Positions 1-10,496 of a stretch of DNA of 64,000 nt are shown here, one piece after another. A program made the position numbers and the translations under genes. The stretch is from Maribacter sp. ACAM166 (GTDB lineage: Bacteria; Bacteroidota; Bacteroidia; Flavobacteriales; Flavobacteriaceae), in contig NZ_VAUW01000017.1 in assembly GCF_005771495.1 (NCBI RefSeq), positions 1 to 64,000 on the forward strand, read 5' to 3'. The notes beneath the pieces were generated by a model. The model saw only the letters and a list, made by a program, of their open reading frames with translations. It was not told the origin of the DNA and did not search any database. Positions within the stretch are counted from its first letter, which is position 1; every line of letters starts with the position of its first letter.

Positions 1-323
1 ATATAAGTACAGATGCAAAAATAGTGACAGATAAATGGAGAGGATATTCACCACTAAAAAAGGACTATGATATCGAACAGAAATTCAGTAACAACGGTAA
101 AAATTTCAAAGAACTGCACATAGTGATTATGCACTTAAAATCTTGGTTAAGAGCAATACCAACTCACGTAAGTAAATGGCACGTACAAGCTTACTTTGAT
201 GAATTTTGTTTTAGGATCAACCGCTCTCAATTCAAGCAAAGTATTTTTCATAAAACTATAGAAAGAATGGTCTTAGCGAAACCTATTTATCATAAAAACA
301 TAAAACAGATACTAGGCGTATAA
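1..323 (+). CDS. IS1595-family (ISXO2-like) transposase, C-terminal part, cut by window edge
   Basis: The reading frame is open to the left window edge, so this is the tail of a longer gene. About 107 residues remain. They carry the TDKWRGY stretch and the late motif H-x-QAYFDEFCFRINR-S, which are typical of the catalytic (DDE-type) domain of IS1595/ISXO2-like transposases. The first residues of the domain and the upstream zinc-ribbon region would lie outside the window. The terminal inverted repeats could not be recognised in the 130 bases that follow. Such IS copies are common at the edges of polysaccharide loci. Whether the element is intact cannot be judged here. Confidence 0.75.
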   Translation, partial: ISTDAKIVTDKWRGYSPLKKDYDIEQKFSNNGKNFKELHIVIMHLKSWLRAIPTHVSKWHVQAYFDEFCFRINRSQFKQSIFHKTIERMVLAKPIYHKNIKQILGV

Positions 324-453
324 CTCAAAATTTAAATATTACTATAGTATATTTTGTTAGAATTTAGTTCTGTAACTTCTTTGATTGTCTAATTTGATTA
401 GATACATACAGATTATTTCATGCAATAATATAAATAAACAATAGCTTATAAAA

Positions 454-1734
454 TTATAATCTCCCGTCCACATCTTTTTTGAGAATGCCCTTTACATCAT
501 AAATAATGCCATTTGGTTTAAGCATTTTTTTAAGCTCCATTTCTAAAAATTCGTTGTGAGCTACCGTCAGAATAATAGCATCAAATTTTTCAGTAGGGAC
601 ATCTTTTATGACTTTCATATTATATTCATGCTCGACTTGTTTCGCTGAAGCCCAAGGGTCATAAATAGTCACATTAGTTCCATAGGTCTTTAAGTTGTTA
701 ATAACATCTACTGCTTTTGTATTACGAACATCTGGGCAGTTCTCTTTAAAGGTAATGCCCAAAACTAAAATTGAGCTCCCTTTAATTTTAATATCACGCT
801 GCACCATTATCTTAATGACTTCAGATGAAACATATTTGCCCATGGTATCATTCATACGACGCCCTGCTAAAATAATTTCTGGGTGGTACCCATATTCTTG
901 TGCTTTTTGCGCCAAATAATAAGGATCTACCCCAATACAATGGCCCCCAACCAAACCTGGCTTAAAAGGAAGAAAATTCCATTTGGTTCCTGCAGCCTCT
1001 AAAACATCGTGGGTATCAATACCCATTAAGTTGAAAATTTTGGCCAATTCATTAACAAAAGCAATATTAATATCTCGTTGCGAGTTTTCAATAACCTTAG
1101 CAGCTTCAGCTACCCTAATATTAGGGGCTAAATGCGTACCTGCTGTAATAACAGAAGCATACAAAGCGTCTACTTTTTCGCCTACTTCGGGTGTGGATCC
1201 TGAAGTCACTTTTAATATTTTTTCTACCGTATGCTCCTTATCACCTGGATTGATACGCTCCGGTGAATACCCCGCAAAGAAATCGGTATTGTAACTCAAT
1301 CCACTAGCTTTTTCCAATACAGGAATACACTCATCTTCGGTTACACCAGGGTATACGGTAGATTCGTAAATAACCGTATCTCCTTTCTTTAATACTTGGC
1401 CAACTGTTTCACTGGCTTTATATAAAGGAGTTAAAATAGGACGATTAGTACTATCTACTGGTGTTGGTACGGTAACGATGTAGTATGTACAGTCAGCGAT
1501 ATCAGCTAATTGGTTACTACAGTACAGGCCAATGTCCATTTTAGGTGAGTCTTTTAAAACGCTCTGCAATACATCATCTTCCAGTTCTAAAGTACTGTCA
1601 TGTCCTTTGTGTAATTCGTTAATGCGATTAATGTTTATATCAAACCCTACAACAGGATATTTGGTAGCAAATAACCGTGCAAGTGGCAAGCCTACATATC
1701 CCAATCCTATAATGGCAATTTTAATGTTGTTCAT
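454..1734 (-). CDS. tviB: Nucleotide-sugar dehydrogenase, TviB/WbpA-like (UDP-N-acetylhexosaminuronate forming)
   Basis: A 426-residue UDP-glucose/GDP-mannose dehydrogenase family enzyme. The N-terminal NAD-binding motif [10 protein letters not shown] (residues 10-19) and the catalytic-cysteine motif [12 protein letters not shown] with C266 are intact. The sequence style ([31 protein letters not shown]) matches TviB/VipA and WbpA-type enzymes, which oxidise C6 of UDP-GlcNAc or UDP-GalNAc, rather than UDP-glucose dehydrogenases. It is the last gene of a four-gene minus-strand cluster and is separated from the TviC-like epimerase gene by a 388-bp repeat-rich spacer. The pair probably supplies an N-acetylhexosaminuronic acid for the polysaccharide. 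Exact substrate is inferred, not proven. Confidence 0.88.
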   Translation of the reverse strand: MNNIKIAIIGLGYVGLPLARLFATKYPVVGFDININRINELHKGHDSTLELEDDVLQSVLKDSPKMDIGLYCSNQLADIADCTYYIVTVPTPVDSTNRPILTPLYKASETVGQVLKKGDTVIYESTVYPGVTEDECIPVLEKASGLSYNTDFFAGYSPERINPGDKEHTVEKILKVTSGSTPEVGEKVDALYASVITAGTHLAPNIRVAEAAKVIENSQRDINIAFVNELAKIFNLMGIDTHDVLEAAGTKWNFLPFKPGLVGGHCIGVDPYYLAQKAQEYGYHPEIILAGRRMNDTMGKYVSSEVIKIMVQRDIKIKGSSILVLGITFKENCPDVRNTKAVDVINNLKTYGTNVTIYDPWASAKQVEHEYNMKVIKDVPTEKFDAIILTVAHNEFLEMELKKMLKPNGIIYDVKGILKKDVDGRL

Positions 1735-1959
1735 GTGTTTATAAATCGTTGTTCGTTGTTCGTTTTCGGGTGATTACTTTTACTTTTGAAATTGATAATT
1801 GTTCATTGATAATTGTTTACTGCTAACTGACTCATTTCATACTCTTACTGTTAACTTCTATAGGCAACTGATTCCTTAATTTCGTCAGTAAAGGCCCCAT
1901 TCAAAAAATTGAAAAGGAAGAGGCTGGCGTTTCGTTCAAATGACCTTTCAAGCGGGTTT

Positions 1960-2061
1960 TGCGACCCTTTCTGGAGCAAAGGTTGTATCGAGAAGCTTTT
2001 AGTTAATAAAGGTTCTCTATAGAAAACCACTTTCAGGGTTTCACTCGAACTGACAGTTCTT
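1960..2061. repeat. Degenerate dispersed repeat in the spacer between tviB- and tviC-like genes
   Basis: The 388-bp gap 1735-2122 has no convincing reading frame. It contains an imperfect inverted repeat, TATCGAGAA (1986-1994) against TTCTCTATA (2013-2021), 8 of 9 bases pairing, and the stretch CTCGAACTGACAG near 2045. From memory, blocks of the form GTCAGTTCGAGTG ... TATCGAGAA recur as intergenic repeats in many flavobacterial genomes; this looks like one partly decayed copy. Upstream, ATTGATAATTGTT is tandemly repeated (1791-1803 and 1805-1817), another low-complexity spacer type. Copy number cannot be tested inside this window. Confidence 0.4.
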
Positions 2062-2122
2062 TTTACTTTAATACTCCACTACTCAATATCAACACTGCAA
2101 TTAATTTTTTACTGGGTACTTG

Positions 2123-3118
2123 CTACTGCCTAAGATTCTCCCAATACCATTTCACGGCTTCTTTAAGTCCGGTTTTGATATCAAATTGTGGATCATAGCC
2201 TAAAAGTTCTTTTGCTTTATCTATGGAGGCTAAAGAATGTGGCACGTCTCCTGCACGCGTAGGACCATAGGTGTTTTCTATACCAGTAATCTTAGGGTCG
2301 TAGGCACCAAGATACTCTTTCAGCAATTGGGTGAGTTCATTTAAATCGGTTCGTTCGCCGTAAGCTGTATTATATACGGTGTTTAAGGCCTTTTGGTTTT
2401 TGGTCACTAGTGCCCGCACATTCATTTGAACGACATTATCGATATAGGTAAAGTCTCTTGAAAAAGAACCATCCCCATTTATAACAGGAGATTCATGGTC
2501 CATCAATTGCATCACAAATTTTGGAATTACCGCTGCATAAGCTCCGTTCGGATCTTGTTTTCTTCCAAATACATTAAAATAGCGCAAACCAATGGTTTCT
2601 ATACCATACGTTTTACTGAATACATCCGCGTATAATTCATTAACATATTTGGTGATGGCATAGGGGGAAAGAGGTTTACCGATAATATCCTCTACTTTAG
2701 GCATGCTTTTAGAATCCCCATAGGTTGACGAACTCGCTGCATAAATGAAACGTTTCACTTTAGCATCTCGGGCAGCCACTAACATATTTAAGAACCCAGA
2801 GACATTGACGTCATTACTGGTTATTGGGTCATTGATGGAGCGGGGTACCGATCCCAAGGCCGCCTGGTGTAATATGTAATCCACTCCATTGCAAGCGTTT
2901 TGGCAATCTTCTAAATTACGAATATCACCCTCAATCAAATTGAATTTGGGATGATTCATCAAAGGAACTAAATTTTCACGTTTTCCTGTAGCAAAATTAT
3001 CTAGGCAGGTCACTTGGTTTCCGTTTTGTACTAAAGCGTTGCAAAGATTGGAACCAATAAAGCCTGCGCCACCGGTAACTAAGATGTGGAATTTTGAATC
3101 GAGATTATATAAATTCAT
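2123..3118 (-). CDS. tviC: UDP-N-acetylglucosamine C4-epimerase, TviC/WbpP-like
   Basis: An extended short-chain dehydrogenase of 331 residues. It has the NAD motif TGGAGFIGSNL near residue 15 and the active-site Y153-x-x-x-K157 (SPYAITK). The blocks NVFGRKQDPNGAYAAVIP and GDGSFSRDFTYIDNVV are characteristic of WbpP/TviC-type 4-epimerases acting on UDP-GlcNAc or UDP-GlcNAcA. The frame is open up to 3250, but the upstream 44 residues are not homologous in character and overlap the 3' end of the preceding gene, so ATG at 3118 is chosen. With the TviB-like dehydrogenase downstream it should yield UDP-GalNAcA. It follows the UDP-glucuronate epimerase gene after 131 bp. Confidence 0.85.
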   Translation of the reverse strand: MNLYNLDSKFHILVTGGAGFIGSNLCNALVQNGNQVTCLDNFATGKRENLVPLMNHPKFNLIEGDIRNLEDCQNACNGVDYILHQAALGSVPRSINDPITSNDVNVSGFLNMLVAARDAKVKRFIYAASSSTYGDSKSMPKVEDIIGKPLSPYAITKYVNELYADVFSKTYGIETIGLRYFNVFGRKQDPNGAYAAVIPKFVMQLMDHESPVINGDGSFSRDFTYIDNVVQMNVRALVTKNQKALNTVYNTAYGERTDLNELTQLLKEYLGAYDPKITGIENTYGPTRAGDVPHSLASIDKAKELLGYDPQFDIKTGLKEAVKWYWENLRQ

Positions 3119-3249
3119 GTATGTATTTTGAGATTGTAAAAACGTAACGTAACTTGATTTTCGATTTAGGATATAATTTATTTTTAATGAGCATATAAAC
3201 CAACTATGCGGTACACTTAATCTATTAGTATCACCTGCACATAAAATCA

Positions 3250-4290
3250 TTATTGCGTTAATGGGCCATAATATTCTTTGTACCAGTCCACAAAATACTG
3301 TACCCCAATTTTTATTGAGGTATTGGGGCTGTAATCATAATCTTGAATTAAATCATCTACATTGGCCCAGGTTTTTTCTACATCGCCCGGTTGCATGGGC
3401 AGCATTTCTTTTTTTGCAGTTTTTCCTAGGCTCTCTTCAATAGCGGTAATAAAATCCATCAATTTGACAGATTTACTATTGCCGATATTATATATTTTAT
3501 AGGGCTCTTTTTGTCCAGCCTTACGGTCTTCATTCATTGGTGTTTCCATAACACGAACAACCCCTTCGGTGATATCATCGATATACGTAAAATCACGTTC
3601 CAACTGTCCATTATTAAAAACTTTAATCGGCCTACTGTTAATAATGGCATCGGTAAAGAGAAACATGGCCATATCGGGTCTTCCCCATGGGCCATAGACT
3701 GTAAAAAAGCGCAGGCCAGTCGTCTTAAAGCCGTAAAGGTGACCGTACGAATGAGCCATTAACTCATTACTTTTTTTGGTTGCTGCGTAGAGACTTATGG
3801 GGTGGTCTACAGTGTCAGTCGTTTCAAAAGGTATTTTTTCGTTTAGCCCATAAACGCTTGAACTACTCGCATAGACCAAATGCTTGACTTTATAATTGCG
3901 GCAACACTCCAAAATATTCAAGAAACCCACTAAATTGCTATCTACGTAAGCCTCAGGATTTTCAAGACTATAACGAACACCAGCTTGGGCCGCTAGGTTA
4001 CAGACTTTATCGAATGCTTGTGCCTCGAATACTAGTGGGATATTCTTACGATCCTCCAAAGCCAAGCGAATAAAAGAAAAATGGGCATGGTTTTCACTAC
4101 TGGCCAAACTATTGAATTGCTCAGCATCGGTCTTGGCGATGCCTAATTTCTTTAAGCGTGCATACTTTAAATTGATATCGTAATAATCATTGATATTATC
4201 CAAACCTACTACCGTATGTCCTTTTTCCAGAAGTGATTTGGCTACGAAAAACCCAATGAACCCTGCTGCTCCGGTCACTAATATTTTCAT
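3250..4290 (-). CDS. UDP-glucuronate 4-epimerase (LpsL/Gla-type)
   Basis: A 346-residue extended SDR. It shows the cofactor motif [12 protein letters not shown] at the N terminus, the insert [20 protein letters not shown] that is diagnostic for LpsL/Cap1J-type UDP-glucuronate epimerases, and the catalytic Y168-x-x-x-K172 (SLYAATKK). The block [14 protein letters not shown] is also typical. The product is UDP-galacturonate, made from the UDP-glucuronate supplied by the preceding gene. Its ATG overlaps the stop of that dehydrogenase gene (ATGA-type 4-base overlap at 4287-4290), indicating translational coupling. The annotation is firm at family level; substrate preference follows from family and gene order. 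Confidence 0.87.
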   Translation of the reverse strand: MKILVTGAAGFIGFFVAKSLLEKGHTVVGLDNINDYYDINLKYARLKKLGIAKTDAEQFNSLASSENHAHFSFIRLALEDRKNIPLVFEAQAFDKVCNLAAQAGVRYSLENPEAYVDSNLVGFLNILECCRNYKVKHLVYASSSSVYGLNEKIPFETTDTVDHPISLYAATKKSNELMAHSYGHLYGFKTTGLRFFTVYGPWGRPDMAMFLFTDAIINSRPIKVFNNGQLERDFTYIDDITEGVVRVMETPMNEDRKAGQKEPYKIYNIGNSKSVKLMDFITAIEESLGKTAKKEMLPMQPGDVEKTWANVDDLIQDYDYSPNTSIKIGVQYFVDWYKEYYGPLTQ

Positions 4291-5684
4291 GACTGCCCTA
4301 TTTTGTAATAATTAAACCCTAAGGAATTCATTTTATGGCTGTCTAACAGGCGTCTGCCGTCAAACACAAAGGCCGGTTTCAACATATGATTATAAATTGT
4401 TTCCCAATCATAGGTCTTAAACTCGTCCCATTCGGTTAAGATGGCGATAGCATGAGCTTCTGCCGTTGCTTCGATAGGATTATGAGTCACTTTCAACAAC
4501 TTCCTATTTTCTTCTGGAGAGCGGGTGTTCAGGTAATCAAGATCTGCATAAATACGTTCAGCGGAAACCTTAGGGTCATAAACCAATATTTCTGCCTGCT
4601 CCGCCAGTAAGGCATCGGCTACGGTTATTGCCGGAGATTCCCTTGTATCGTTGGTGTCCTTTTTAAAGGCCCAACCATAAAGCACAATTTTTTTACCGGA
4701 AATAGTATTGTAAAGAGATGAAATAATATGCTCTGCAAAACGACTTTTCTGATAATCATTTGCAATGATGACCTGCTCCCAATAATCGGCTACCTCAGCA
4801 AGACCATAGGAACGTGCGATATATACTAAATTGAGAATATCTTTTTGAAAACAAGACCCGCCAAAACCTACCGAGGCATTTAGAAATTTTGGACCTATGC
4901 GGCTGTCATAACCAATAGCCTTAGAAATCTCTTGGATATTGGCATCGGTTTTCTCGCATAATGCAGAAATCGTATTTATGGAAGAAACGCGTTGTGCCAA
5001 AAAGGCATTGGCCACTAATTTGGATAGTTCAGATGACCACACATTAGTTTGTAAAATACGTTCTTTAGGCAACCAATGCGCATAAATAGCACTTAAGGTG
5101 TCTTTCGCCTCTTGTCCAGAAGGCGTATCATCGCCACCAATTAAGACTCTATCTGCATTCAAAAGGTCTTCTATTGCCGTGCCCTCGGCCAAAAATTCAG
5201 GATTGGATAGTATTTCAAAATTAACCTTATTGCCTGTGTGTTGTAGTATACTTTTAATAGCGCTTGCAGTGCGTACCGGCAGGGTAGATTTTTCAACCAC
5301 AATTTTATCATCTTTAGCAACTTTGGCTATATTACGTGCACAAAGTTCAACATATTTTAGGTCCGCTGCTTGTCCTTTCCCCTTACCATAGGTTTTGGTC
5401 GGGGTATTTACAGAAATAAAAATAATTTGAGCCTCGTCTATGGCTTTATCTACCTCGGTAGAAAAAAATAAGTTTTTATTTCTTGCCTTATCAACTATCT
5501 CTTTTAGTCCTGGTTCATAAATAGGAAGATTGTCTAAATTAGTAGCGTTCCAGCTATTGATTCTGTCTTGATTGATATCAACGACAGTAACTTTAATATC
5601 TGGACATTGACTTGCAATAACGGACATGGTTGGGCCACCTACGTAACCCGCACCAATACAACATATGTTCGTAATTTTTTTCAT
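4287..5684 (-). CDS. ugd: UDP-glucose 6-dehydrogenase
   Basis: A 465-residue UDP-glucose/GDP-mannose dehydrogenase. The Rossmann motif [11 protein letters not shown] (residues 10-20), [21 protein letters not shown] and the catalytic [10 protein letters not shown] with C278 are all present. The style is that of the animal/bacterial UGDH group ([15 protein letters not shown]). It converts UDP-glucose to UDP-glucuronate in the cytoplasm, feeding the 4-epimerase downstream and the divergent decarboxylase. The frame could start 11 codons earlier, but that segment overlaps a good promoter -7 element (5715-5722), so the ATG at 5684 is preferred. It is the first gene of the minus-strand operon. Confidence 0.9.
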   Translation of the reverse strand: MKKITNICCIGAGYVGGPTMSVIASQCPDIKVTVVDINQDRINSWNATNLDNLPIYEPGLKEIVDKARNKNLFFSTEVDKAIDEAQIIFISVNTPTKTYGKGKGQAADLKYVELCARNIAKVAKDDKIVVEKSTLPVRTASAIKSILQHTGNKVNFEILSNPEFLAEGTAIEDLLNADRVLIGGDDTPSGQEAKDTLSAIYAHWLPKERILQTNVWSSELSKLVANAFLAQRVSSINTISALCEKTDANIQEISKAIGYDSRIGPKFLNASVGFGGSCFQKDILNLVYIARSYGLAEVADYWEQVIIANDYQKSRFAEHIISSLYNTISGKKIVLYGWAFKKDTNDTRESPAITVADALLAEQAEILVYDPKVSAERIYADLDYLNTRSPEENRKLLKVTHNPIEATAEAHAIAILTEWDEFKTYDWETIYNHMLKPAFVFDGRRLLDSHKMNSLGFNYYKIGQS

Positions 5685-5714
5685 GTTTTTTATTTGAGTA
5701 CCGTGCAAAATTTG

Positions 5715-5722
5715 CAAAGATA
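5715..5722 (-). promoter_or_regulatory. Bacteroidota-type promoter -7 element for ugd
   Basis: On the minus strand the bases read TATCTTTG followed by C, a perfect match to the Bacteroidota -7 consensus TAnnTTTG. A TTTA-like sequence about 24 bases upstream could be a weak -33 element. Transcription would begin about 24 bases before the chosen ATG of ugd. This site argues against the longer reading of ugd. Confidence 0.5.
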
Positions 5723-5983
5723 AATTATTTAGTAGTATTTAGTCGTTAAAGGGTATATTTTAAGAGTTCTCATGTTTTTAACCATTTGATTGCTAAACAT
5801 ATTATATACGGGTCAAATACAGTAGTATATATTGTTTAAATAAAACCGTACTCTCTGTGAACTGCTATTTTGCCTGTTTAGTATGATTTCATCCAATTTT
5901 TTTGAAGTTTAAAGGATTTTAAGTGTTCCTTTTTCTTCGTTACTTGCATTGACCTATCTTCGTGAAACCTAAAATAATATATT

Positions 5984-6970
5984 TTGAAAAAAGTTTTAAT
6001 TACTGGTGGAGCTGGATTTTTGGGATCACATCTCTGCGATCGTTTTATTAAAGAAGGCTATCACGTGATAGCTATGGATAATCTAATTACAGGTGATATC
6101 AAGAATTTGGAGCATTTATTCCACCTAGAACAATTTGAATTTTTTCACCATGATGTTACCAAATTTGTTCATATCGCGGGCAAGCTTGATTATATTTTAC
6201 ATTTTGCCTCACCGGCAAGTCCCATAGATTATTTAAAAATTCCAATTCAGACACTAAAAGTGGGTGCAATGGGCACACATAACCTGTTGGGATTGGCTAA
6301 AGAGAAAAATGCTAGAATTTTAATTGCATCAACTTCAGAGATTTATGGTGACCCATTGGTGCACCCTCAAACCGAAGAGTACTATGGTAATGTGAATACC
6401 ATTGGGCCCCGGGGCGTATATGATGAAGCTAAACGTTTTATGGAATCAATCACCATGGCCTACCATCGTTTTCATGGAGTAGAGACAAGGATTGTTCGAA
6501 TTTTCAATACCTATGGCCCAAGAATGCGTTTGAATGATGGTCGCGTAATACCTGCTTTTATAGGTCAAGCATTAAGAGGGGAAGATTTGACCGTATTTGG
6601 TAAAGGAAATCAAACAAGGTCATTTTGTTATGTTGATGATGAAGTGGAAGGTATTTATAGATTATTATTAAGTGATTATAGTATGCCCATAAACATTGGA
6701 AACCCTCATGAAATTACAATTAAAGATTTTGCGGAAGAAATTGTGAAATTAACAGGTACTAAGCAGAAAATTATTTTTAAACCGCTACCCCAAGATGATC
6801 CTATGCAGCGCCAACCAGATATCACTAAGGCAAGAGAAATTTTAGATTGGGAGCCAAAAGTTTTGAGAGAAGAAGGTATGAAAAAAACATACGAGTATTT
6901 TAAATCCTTGCCTTCTGAAGAACTTTATAAAAGAGATCATAAAGATTTTAGTACCTATAATAAAGTATGA
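5984..6970 (+). CDS. UDP-glucuronate decarboxylase (UDP-xylose synthase)
   Basis: A 328-residue extended SDR starting at TTG. The cofactor motif [12 protein letters not shown] and the family block [14 protein letters not shown] ... [11 protein letters not shown] lead into the active-site pair Y146 and K150 (GVYDEAKR). This is the hallmark of UDP-xylose synthases, which oxidise, decarboxylate and re-reduce UDP-glucuronate to UDP-xylose. It is divergent from ugd, which makes its substrate. A near-consensus -7 element (TATCTTCG, one mismatch) lies about 20 bases upstream of the start. It implies xylose or a derivative in the exported glycan, an inference from the enzyme only. Confidence 0.9.
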   Translation: MKKVLITGGAGFLGSHLCDRFIKEGYHVIAMDNLITGDIKNLEHLFHLEQFEFFHHDVTKFVHIAGKLDYILHFASPASPIDYLKIPIQTLKVGAMGTHNLLGLAKEKNARILIASTSEIYGDPLVHPQTEEYYGNVNTIGPRGVYDEAKRFMESITMAYHRFHGVETRIVRIFNTYGPRMRLNDGRVIPAFIGQALRGEDLTVFGKGNQTRSFCYVDDEVEGIYRLLLSDYSMPINIGNPHEITIKDFAEEIVKLTGTKQKIIFKPLPQDDPMQRQPDITKAREILDWEPKVLREEGMKKTYEYFKSLPSEELYKRDHKDFSTYNKV

Positions 6971-7389
6971 GTTATTTTACTGTAAAAATGAGAACAATGG
7001 AGTGATGTGTAGGAGGTAGAAATACTCTTACTTGAGATAATTTTAATAGTTGCACTGTTTTATGTTTGTGTTTAGTTTAATCGATAAAATAATGCCGCGT
7101 ATGATGAATAGGCTGTTTGTAAATACGTTATTTGATTTGAGCGTTTGTAGGAAAAGACATTTACCTTCTTGCGTGCCTTTCTTTTCAGAGGAACTGTGCA
7201 GCCTCAGCTATTGATACAGTATATATTGTGACTGGGCGAAAAAAGGAGCTTAAAGTAGAGATAACATAGCTCAAACAAGTCTTTAAAAGTAGTTAAACGA
7301 TTTAATTTTAGCATTAATCGAATTATAGCATTACAATCTAGCTTTAGACTAAACTAGGCGTACATTTATTAAAATATTAAAATACAGAA
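6971..7389. other. Gene-free interval between UDP-xylose synthase and aminotransferase genes
   Basis: About 420 bases with stop codons in all frames and no hairpin or repeat that stands out. A short frame around 7102 reads MNRLFVNTLFDLSVC, which vaguely recalls the start of PglC-type sugar transferases, but homology does not continue. No feature is claimed. Confidence 0.3.
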
Positions 7390-8520
7390 GTGATAGACAC
7401 AAAGGAAAAAATATGGCTTTCCTCACCACACATGGGAGATACAGAGCAGCGTTATGTCAAAGAGGCCTTTGAAACCAATTGGATAGCTCCTTTGGGCCCT
7501 AATGTCAATGGCTTTGAGTATGCCATAAAAGAAAAACTTGGCAATTCCGTTCATGCAGCTGTTTTAAGTTCTGGAACAGCGGCTATTCATTTAGGTTTGC
7601 AACTTTTAGGAGTTCAACGAGGTGATGAGGTGCTGTGTCAAAGTTTTACGTTTTCAGCTTCAGCAAATCCTATTCTGTATCTAGGTGCTAAACCTGTCTT
7701 TATAGATAGCGAAAAGGATACCTGGAATATGTCTCCTTTACTTTTAAGACAGGCGATAGAAAATAGAATTGAGGAAAAAGGGGTTCCAAAAGCGATTATA
7801 GCAGTACATCTCTACGGTATGCCCTATAAAGTAGAAGCTATACAGCGTATTGCCAACGAATATAACATTCCAGTGTTGGAAGATAGCGCAGAAGCATTAG
7901 GAAGTACTTATAAGAATAAGGCTTGTGGTACCTTCGGTGATATCGGCGTGCTATCATTTAACGGAAATAAAATTATTACGACCTCTGGCGGTGGTGCTTT
8001 GGTGTCAAAAAACAAAGCATATACAGATAAGGCAATATTTTTGGCAACACAGGCTAGAGATGATGCGCCTCACTACCAACATTCACACATTGGTTATAAT
8101 TATCGAATGAGTAATGTTTTAGCAGGTATAGGTCGAGGACAAATGGAAGTATTGCAGGACCGAGTGGATTCTCGCAGGTCCAACTATGCATTTTATCAGA
8201 ATATGCTGGGTTCATTGAAGGGAATTGAATTTTTGAACGAAGCTGATGGCTATTATTCCAACCGATGGCTAAGTTGTATACTTACCCCTTCTTTTGAAAT
8301 ACGAGAGCGACTTCGATTAGCCTTGCTTGATGAAAATATCGAATCTAGACCGTTATGGAAGCCTTTGCATTTACAACCTATTTTTAATGAATGCAAGCAG
8401 TTTTCTGATGGAACTTCTGAGTCTTTATTTAATCGTGGTCTTTGTTTACCCAGTGGCAGTAACCTTTGCCGTGCCGATTTAGACCGAGTTACCGATTGCA
8501 TAAAAAAAACACTATTATGA
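7390..8520 (+). CDS. DegT/DnrJ/EryC1/StrS-family PLP-dependent sugar aminotransferase
   Basis: A 376-residue protein starting at GTG. It has the usual length and motifs of nucleotide-sugar aminotransferases: SSGTAAIHLGL near residue 60, EDSAEALGS near 164, and the PLP-binding lysine K194 in SFNGNKIITTSGGG. These enzymes transfer an amino group from glutamate to a 4-keto (or 3-keto) nucleotide sugar. The stop codon overlaps the ATG of the following 4,6-dehydratase gene (ATGA), so the two steps are very likely coupled: dehydration of UDP-GlcNAc to the 4-keto-6-deoxy form, then amination (PglF/PglE logic). PglC- and PglD-like partners, often adjacent in flavobacteria, are absent. Confidence 0.85.
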   Translation: MIDTKEKIWLSSPHMGDTEQRYVKEAFETNWIAPLGPNVNGFEYAIKEKLGNSVHAAVLSSGTAAIHLGLQLLGVQRGDEVLCQSFTFSASANPILYLGAKPVFIDSEKDTWNMSPLLLRQAIENRIEEKGVPKAIIAVHLYGMPYKVEAIQRIANEYNIPVLEDSAEALGSTYKNKACGTFGDIGVLSFNGNKIITTSGGGALVSKNKAYTDKAIFLATQARDDAPHYQHSHIGYNYRMSNVLAGIGRGQMEVLQDRVDSRRSNYAFYQNMLGSLKGIEFLNEADGYYSNRWLSCILTPSFEIRERLRLALLDENIESRPLWKPLHLQPIFNECKQFSDGTSESLFNRGLCLPSGSNLCRADLDRVTDCIKKTLL

Positions 8521-10454
8521 TACAGAAATATTTAATATATACTTCGCAACGCTATGCATCAAAATGGCTTGTTTTATGTATCGATCTCTTTACAATTGGT
8601 TTTTCTTTTATACTATCCTATCTAATTAGGTTTAATCTAACACTTAATTTTGAAGTTAAGAGCTTATTGGTTCAATTACCACTAGTAGTGTTGACCGCTT
8701 TATTATCCTTTCTTATTGTAGGTTCGTATAAAGGCGTCGTGCGTCACACCGGTGTTAGGGATGTATACAATATTTTTAATGCAGTATGTTTATCAAGCAT
8801 TCTCCTTATATTTTTTGTCATTGCCAATAGACAAGTAGTTCTTATTAATAGTTTTACCGTACCATTATCCATTATTATCATTAATAGTTTGATAACATTT
8901 GTTGGTCTTACCGCTTCAAGATTTGTGTTTAAATCGATGTACAGTAGAATGAACGGTAATATCAAAACAAATAAAAACGTTTTGATTTACGGTGCCGGGG
9001 AATCCGGCGTATTAACCCATGGTGCAATAACAAATCACTCTAAAAGTAGATATAAAGTAGTTGGTTACATTGACCGGGATGTTAAAAAAATAGGAAAAAA
9101 TATCAATGGAGTACCGGTATTTAGTAGAAAGGATTTGACTGAAAAGTTTATTGTTAAAAATGATATTTCCGAAATTATCTTCTCCATTCAAAATATTGAT
9201 TCAAGAAAATTACGCAAAACTGTAGAAGGATTAGTTGATTACCCTATTGTGGTGAAAATAGTTCCACCTATAGAAGATTGGATTAATGGAGAACTCAAAA
9301 TTTCACAAATTAAACAAGTACAAATAGAAGACTTATTAGATCGTGCCCCTATAAAAATCAGGAATAGTAAGATTGCCCTCGAGTTAATGAACAAAAACAT
9401 TATGGTTACGGGTGGAGCGGGTTCGATTGGGAGTGAAATTGTTCGTCAAATTAGCACCTATGGATATAAATCGTTGGTTATTATTGATTCTGCAGAATCT
9501 GCACTCTATGACTTGCAACAAGAACTAAAACAAAATGGATGTCATAATTTTATACCTATAGTAAGTGATGTCAGGGATAAAAATAGGATGAATTCACTTT
9601 TTGCGGAACACAAACCCGATGTCGTGTTCCATGCGGCAGCTTACAAGCATGTTCCCTTAATGGAGTACAATTCATATGAAGCTATTAAAATCAATATTGG
9701 TGGAACAAAGAACATTGCCGACCTGTCAGTTATACATGGTGTTGAAAAATTCGTTTTTGTTTCTACCGATAAAGCGGTGAACCCTACCAATGTAATGGGA
9801 GCGACCAAACGAATAGCAGAAATGTATATTAGCTGTATGCAACGCGAAAACAAGACCAAGTTTATCACTACTAGATTTGGTAATGTTTTAGGGTCTAATG
9901 GCTCAGTTATACCTTTATTTAGAAAACAAATAGAGAAAGGTGGTCCACTAACGTTGACCCATAAAGATATTACTCGTTATTTTATGACCATACCAGAGGC
10001 TTCTCAATTGGTTTTAGAGGCTGGGGCCATGGGTGAGGGCGGGGAAATTTTTATATTTGATATGGGTGAATCCGTTAAGATATATGACCTAGCTAAAAAC
10101 ATGATTAAGTTATCAGGGTTACGATATCCACAGGATATAGATATAAAGATTACCGGATTGAGACCTGGTGAAAAATTATACGAAGAGTTGTTGGCAAATG
10201 GGGAGAATACGCTACCCACGTATCATGAAAAAATAAAAATAAGTAAAGTACGCAACTTAGACTATATCTTTACAAGATCTAAAATTGATGAACTGTGTAT
10301 TACCAATATGTTTTTTAGCGGAAATACAGTGAAACTGATGAAAGAAATTGTGCCGGAATATGTGTCAAAAAATTCAGACTATTGTGATTTAGATACATCG
10401 AAAGCTGAAAGTATGCCACAATTAAAATCAAACTTAAAAATAGTTCAGCACTAA
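8517..10454 (+). CDS. Membrane-bound nucleoside-diphosphate-sugar 4,6-dehydratase, FlaA1/CapD (PglF/WbpM) type
   Basis: A 645-residue protein. Four membrane segments lie at about residues 17-37, 50-70, 88-103 and 112-132. A first nucleotide-binding fold (VLIYGAGESG, near 155) is followed by a catalytic SDR domain with VTGGAGSIGSEIVRQ (near 295) and the block STDKAVNPTNVMGATKR. This is the long form of UDP-GlcNAc 4,6-dehydratases. A longer frame exists from 8466, but the ATG at 8517 overlaps the upstream stop and begins a normal membrane N terminus, so it is chosen. It works with the preceding aminotransferase to make an amino-deoxy sugar for the initiating or repeating unit. Confidence 0.87.
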   Translation: MIQKYLIYTSQRYASKWLVLCIDLFTIGFSFILSYLIRFNLTLNFEVKSLLVQLPLVVLTALLSFLIVGSYKGVVRHTGVRDVYNIFNAVCLSSILLIFFVIANRQVVLINSFTVPLSIIIINSLITFVGLTASRFVFKSMYSRMNGNIKTNKNVLIYGAGESGVLTHGAITNHSKSRYKVVGYIDRDVKKIGKNINGVPVFSRKDLTEKFIVKNDISEIIFSIQNIDSRKLRKTVEGLVDYPIVVKIVPPIEDWINGELKISQIKQVQIEDLLDRAPIKIRNSKIALELMNKNIMVTGGAGSIGSEIVRQISTYGYKSLVIIDSAESALYDLQQELKQNGCHNFIPIVSDVRDKNRMNSLFAEHKPDVVFHAAAYKHVPLMEYNSYEAIKINIGGTKNIADLSVIHGVEKFVFVSTDKAVNPTNVMGATKRIAEMYISCMQRENKTKFITTRFGNVLGSNGSVIPLFRKQIEKGGPLTLTHKDITRYFMTIPEASQLVLEAGAMGEGGEIFIFDMGESVKIYDLAKNMIKLSGLRYPQDIDIKITGLRPGEKLYEELLANGENTLPTYHEKIKISKVRNLDYIFTRSKIDELCITNMFFSGNTVKLMKEIVPEYVSKNSDYCDLDTSKAESMPQLKSNLKIVQH

Positions 10455-10496
10455 ATTCATAGAATGTTCTCTTTACAAAACACTTAAAAAATAATT

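Noticed and set aside
3119-3250. N-terminal extension of 44 codons on the TviC-like epimerase
   Set aside because: It precedes the conserved NAD-binding start without any family similarity and overlaps the upstream gene; treated as non-coding.
7100-7200. Short frame MNRLFVNTLFDLSVC that recalls the start of a PglC-type sugar transferase
   Set aside because: The similarity ends after about 15 residues and the frame soon stops; no second block of the family is present.
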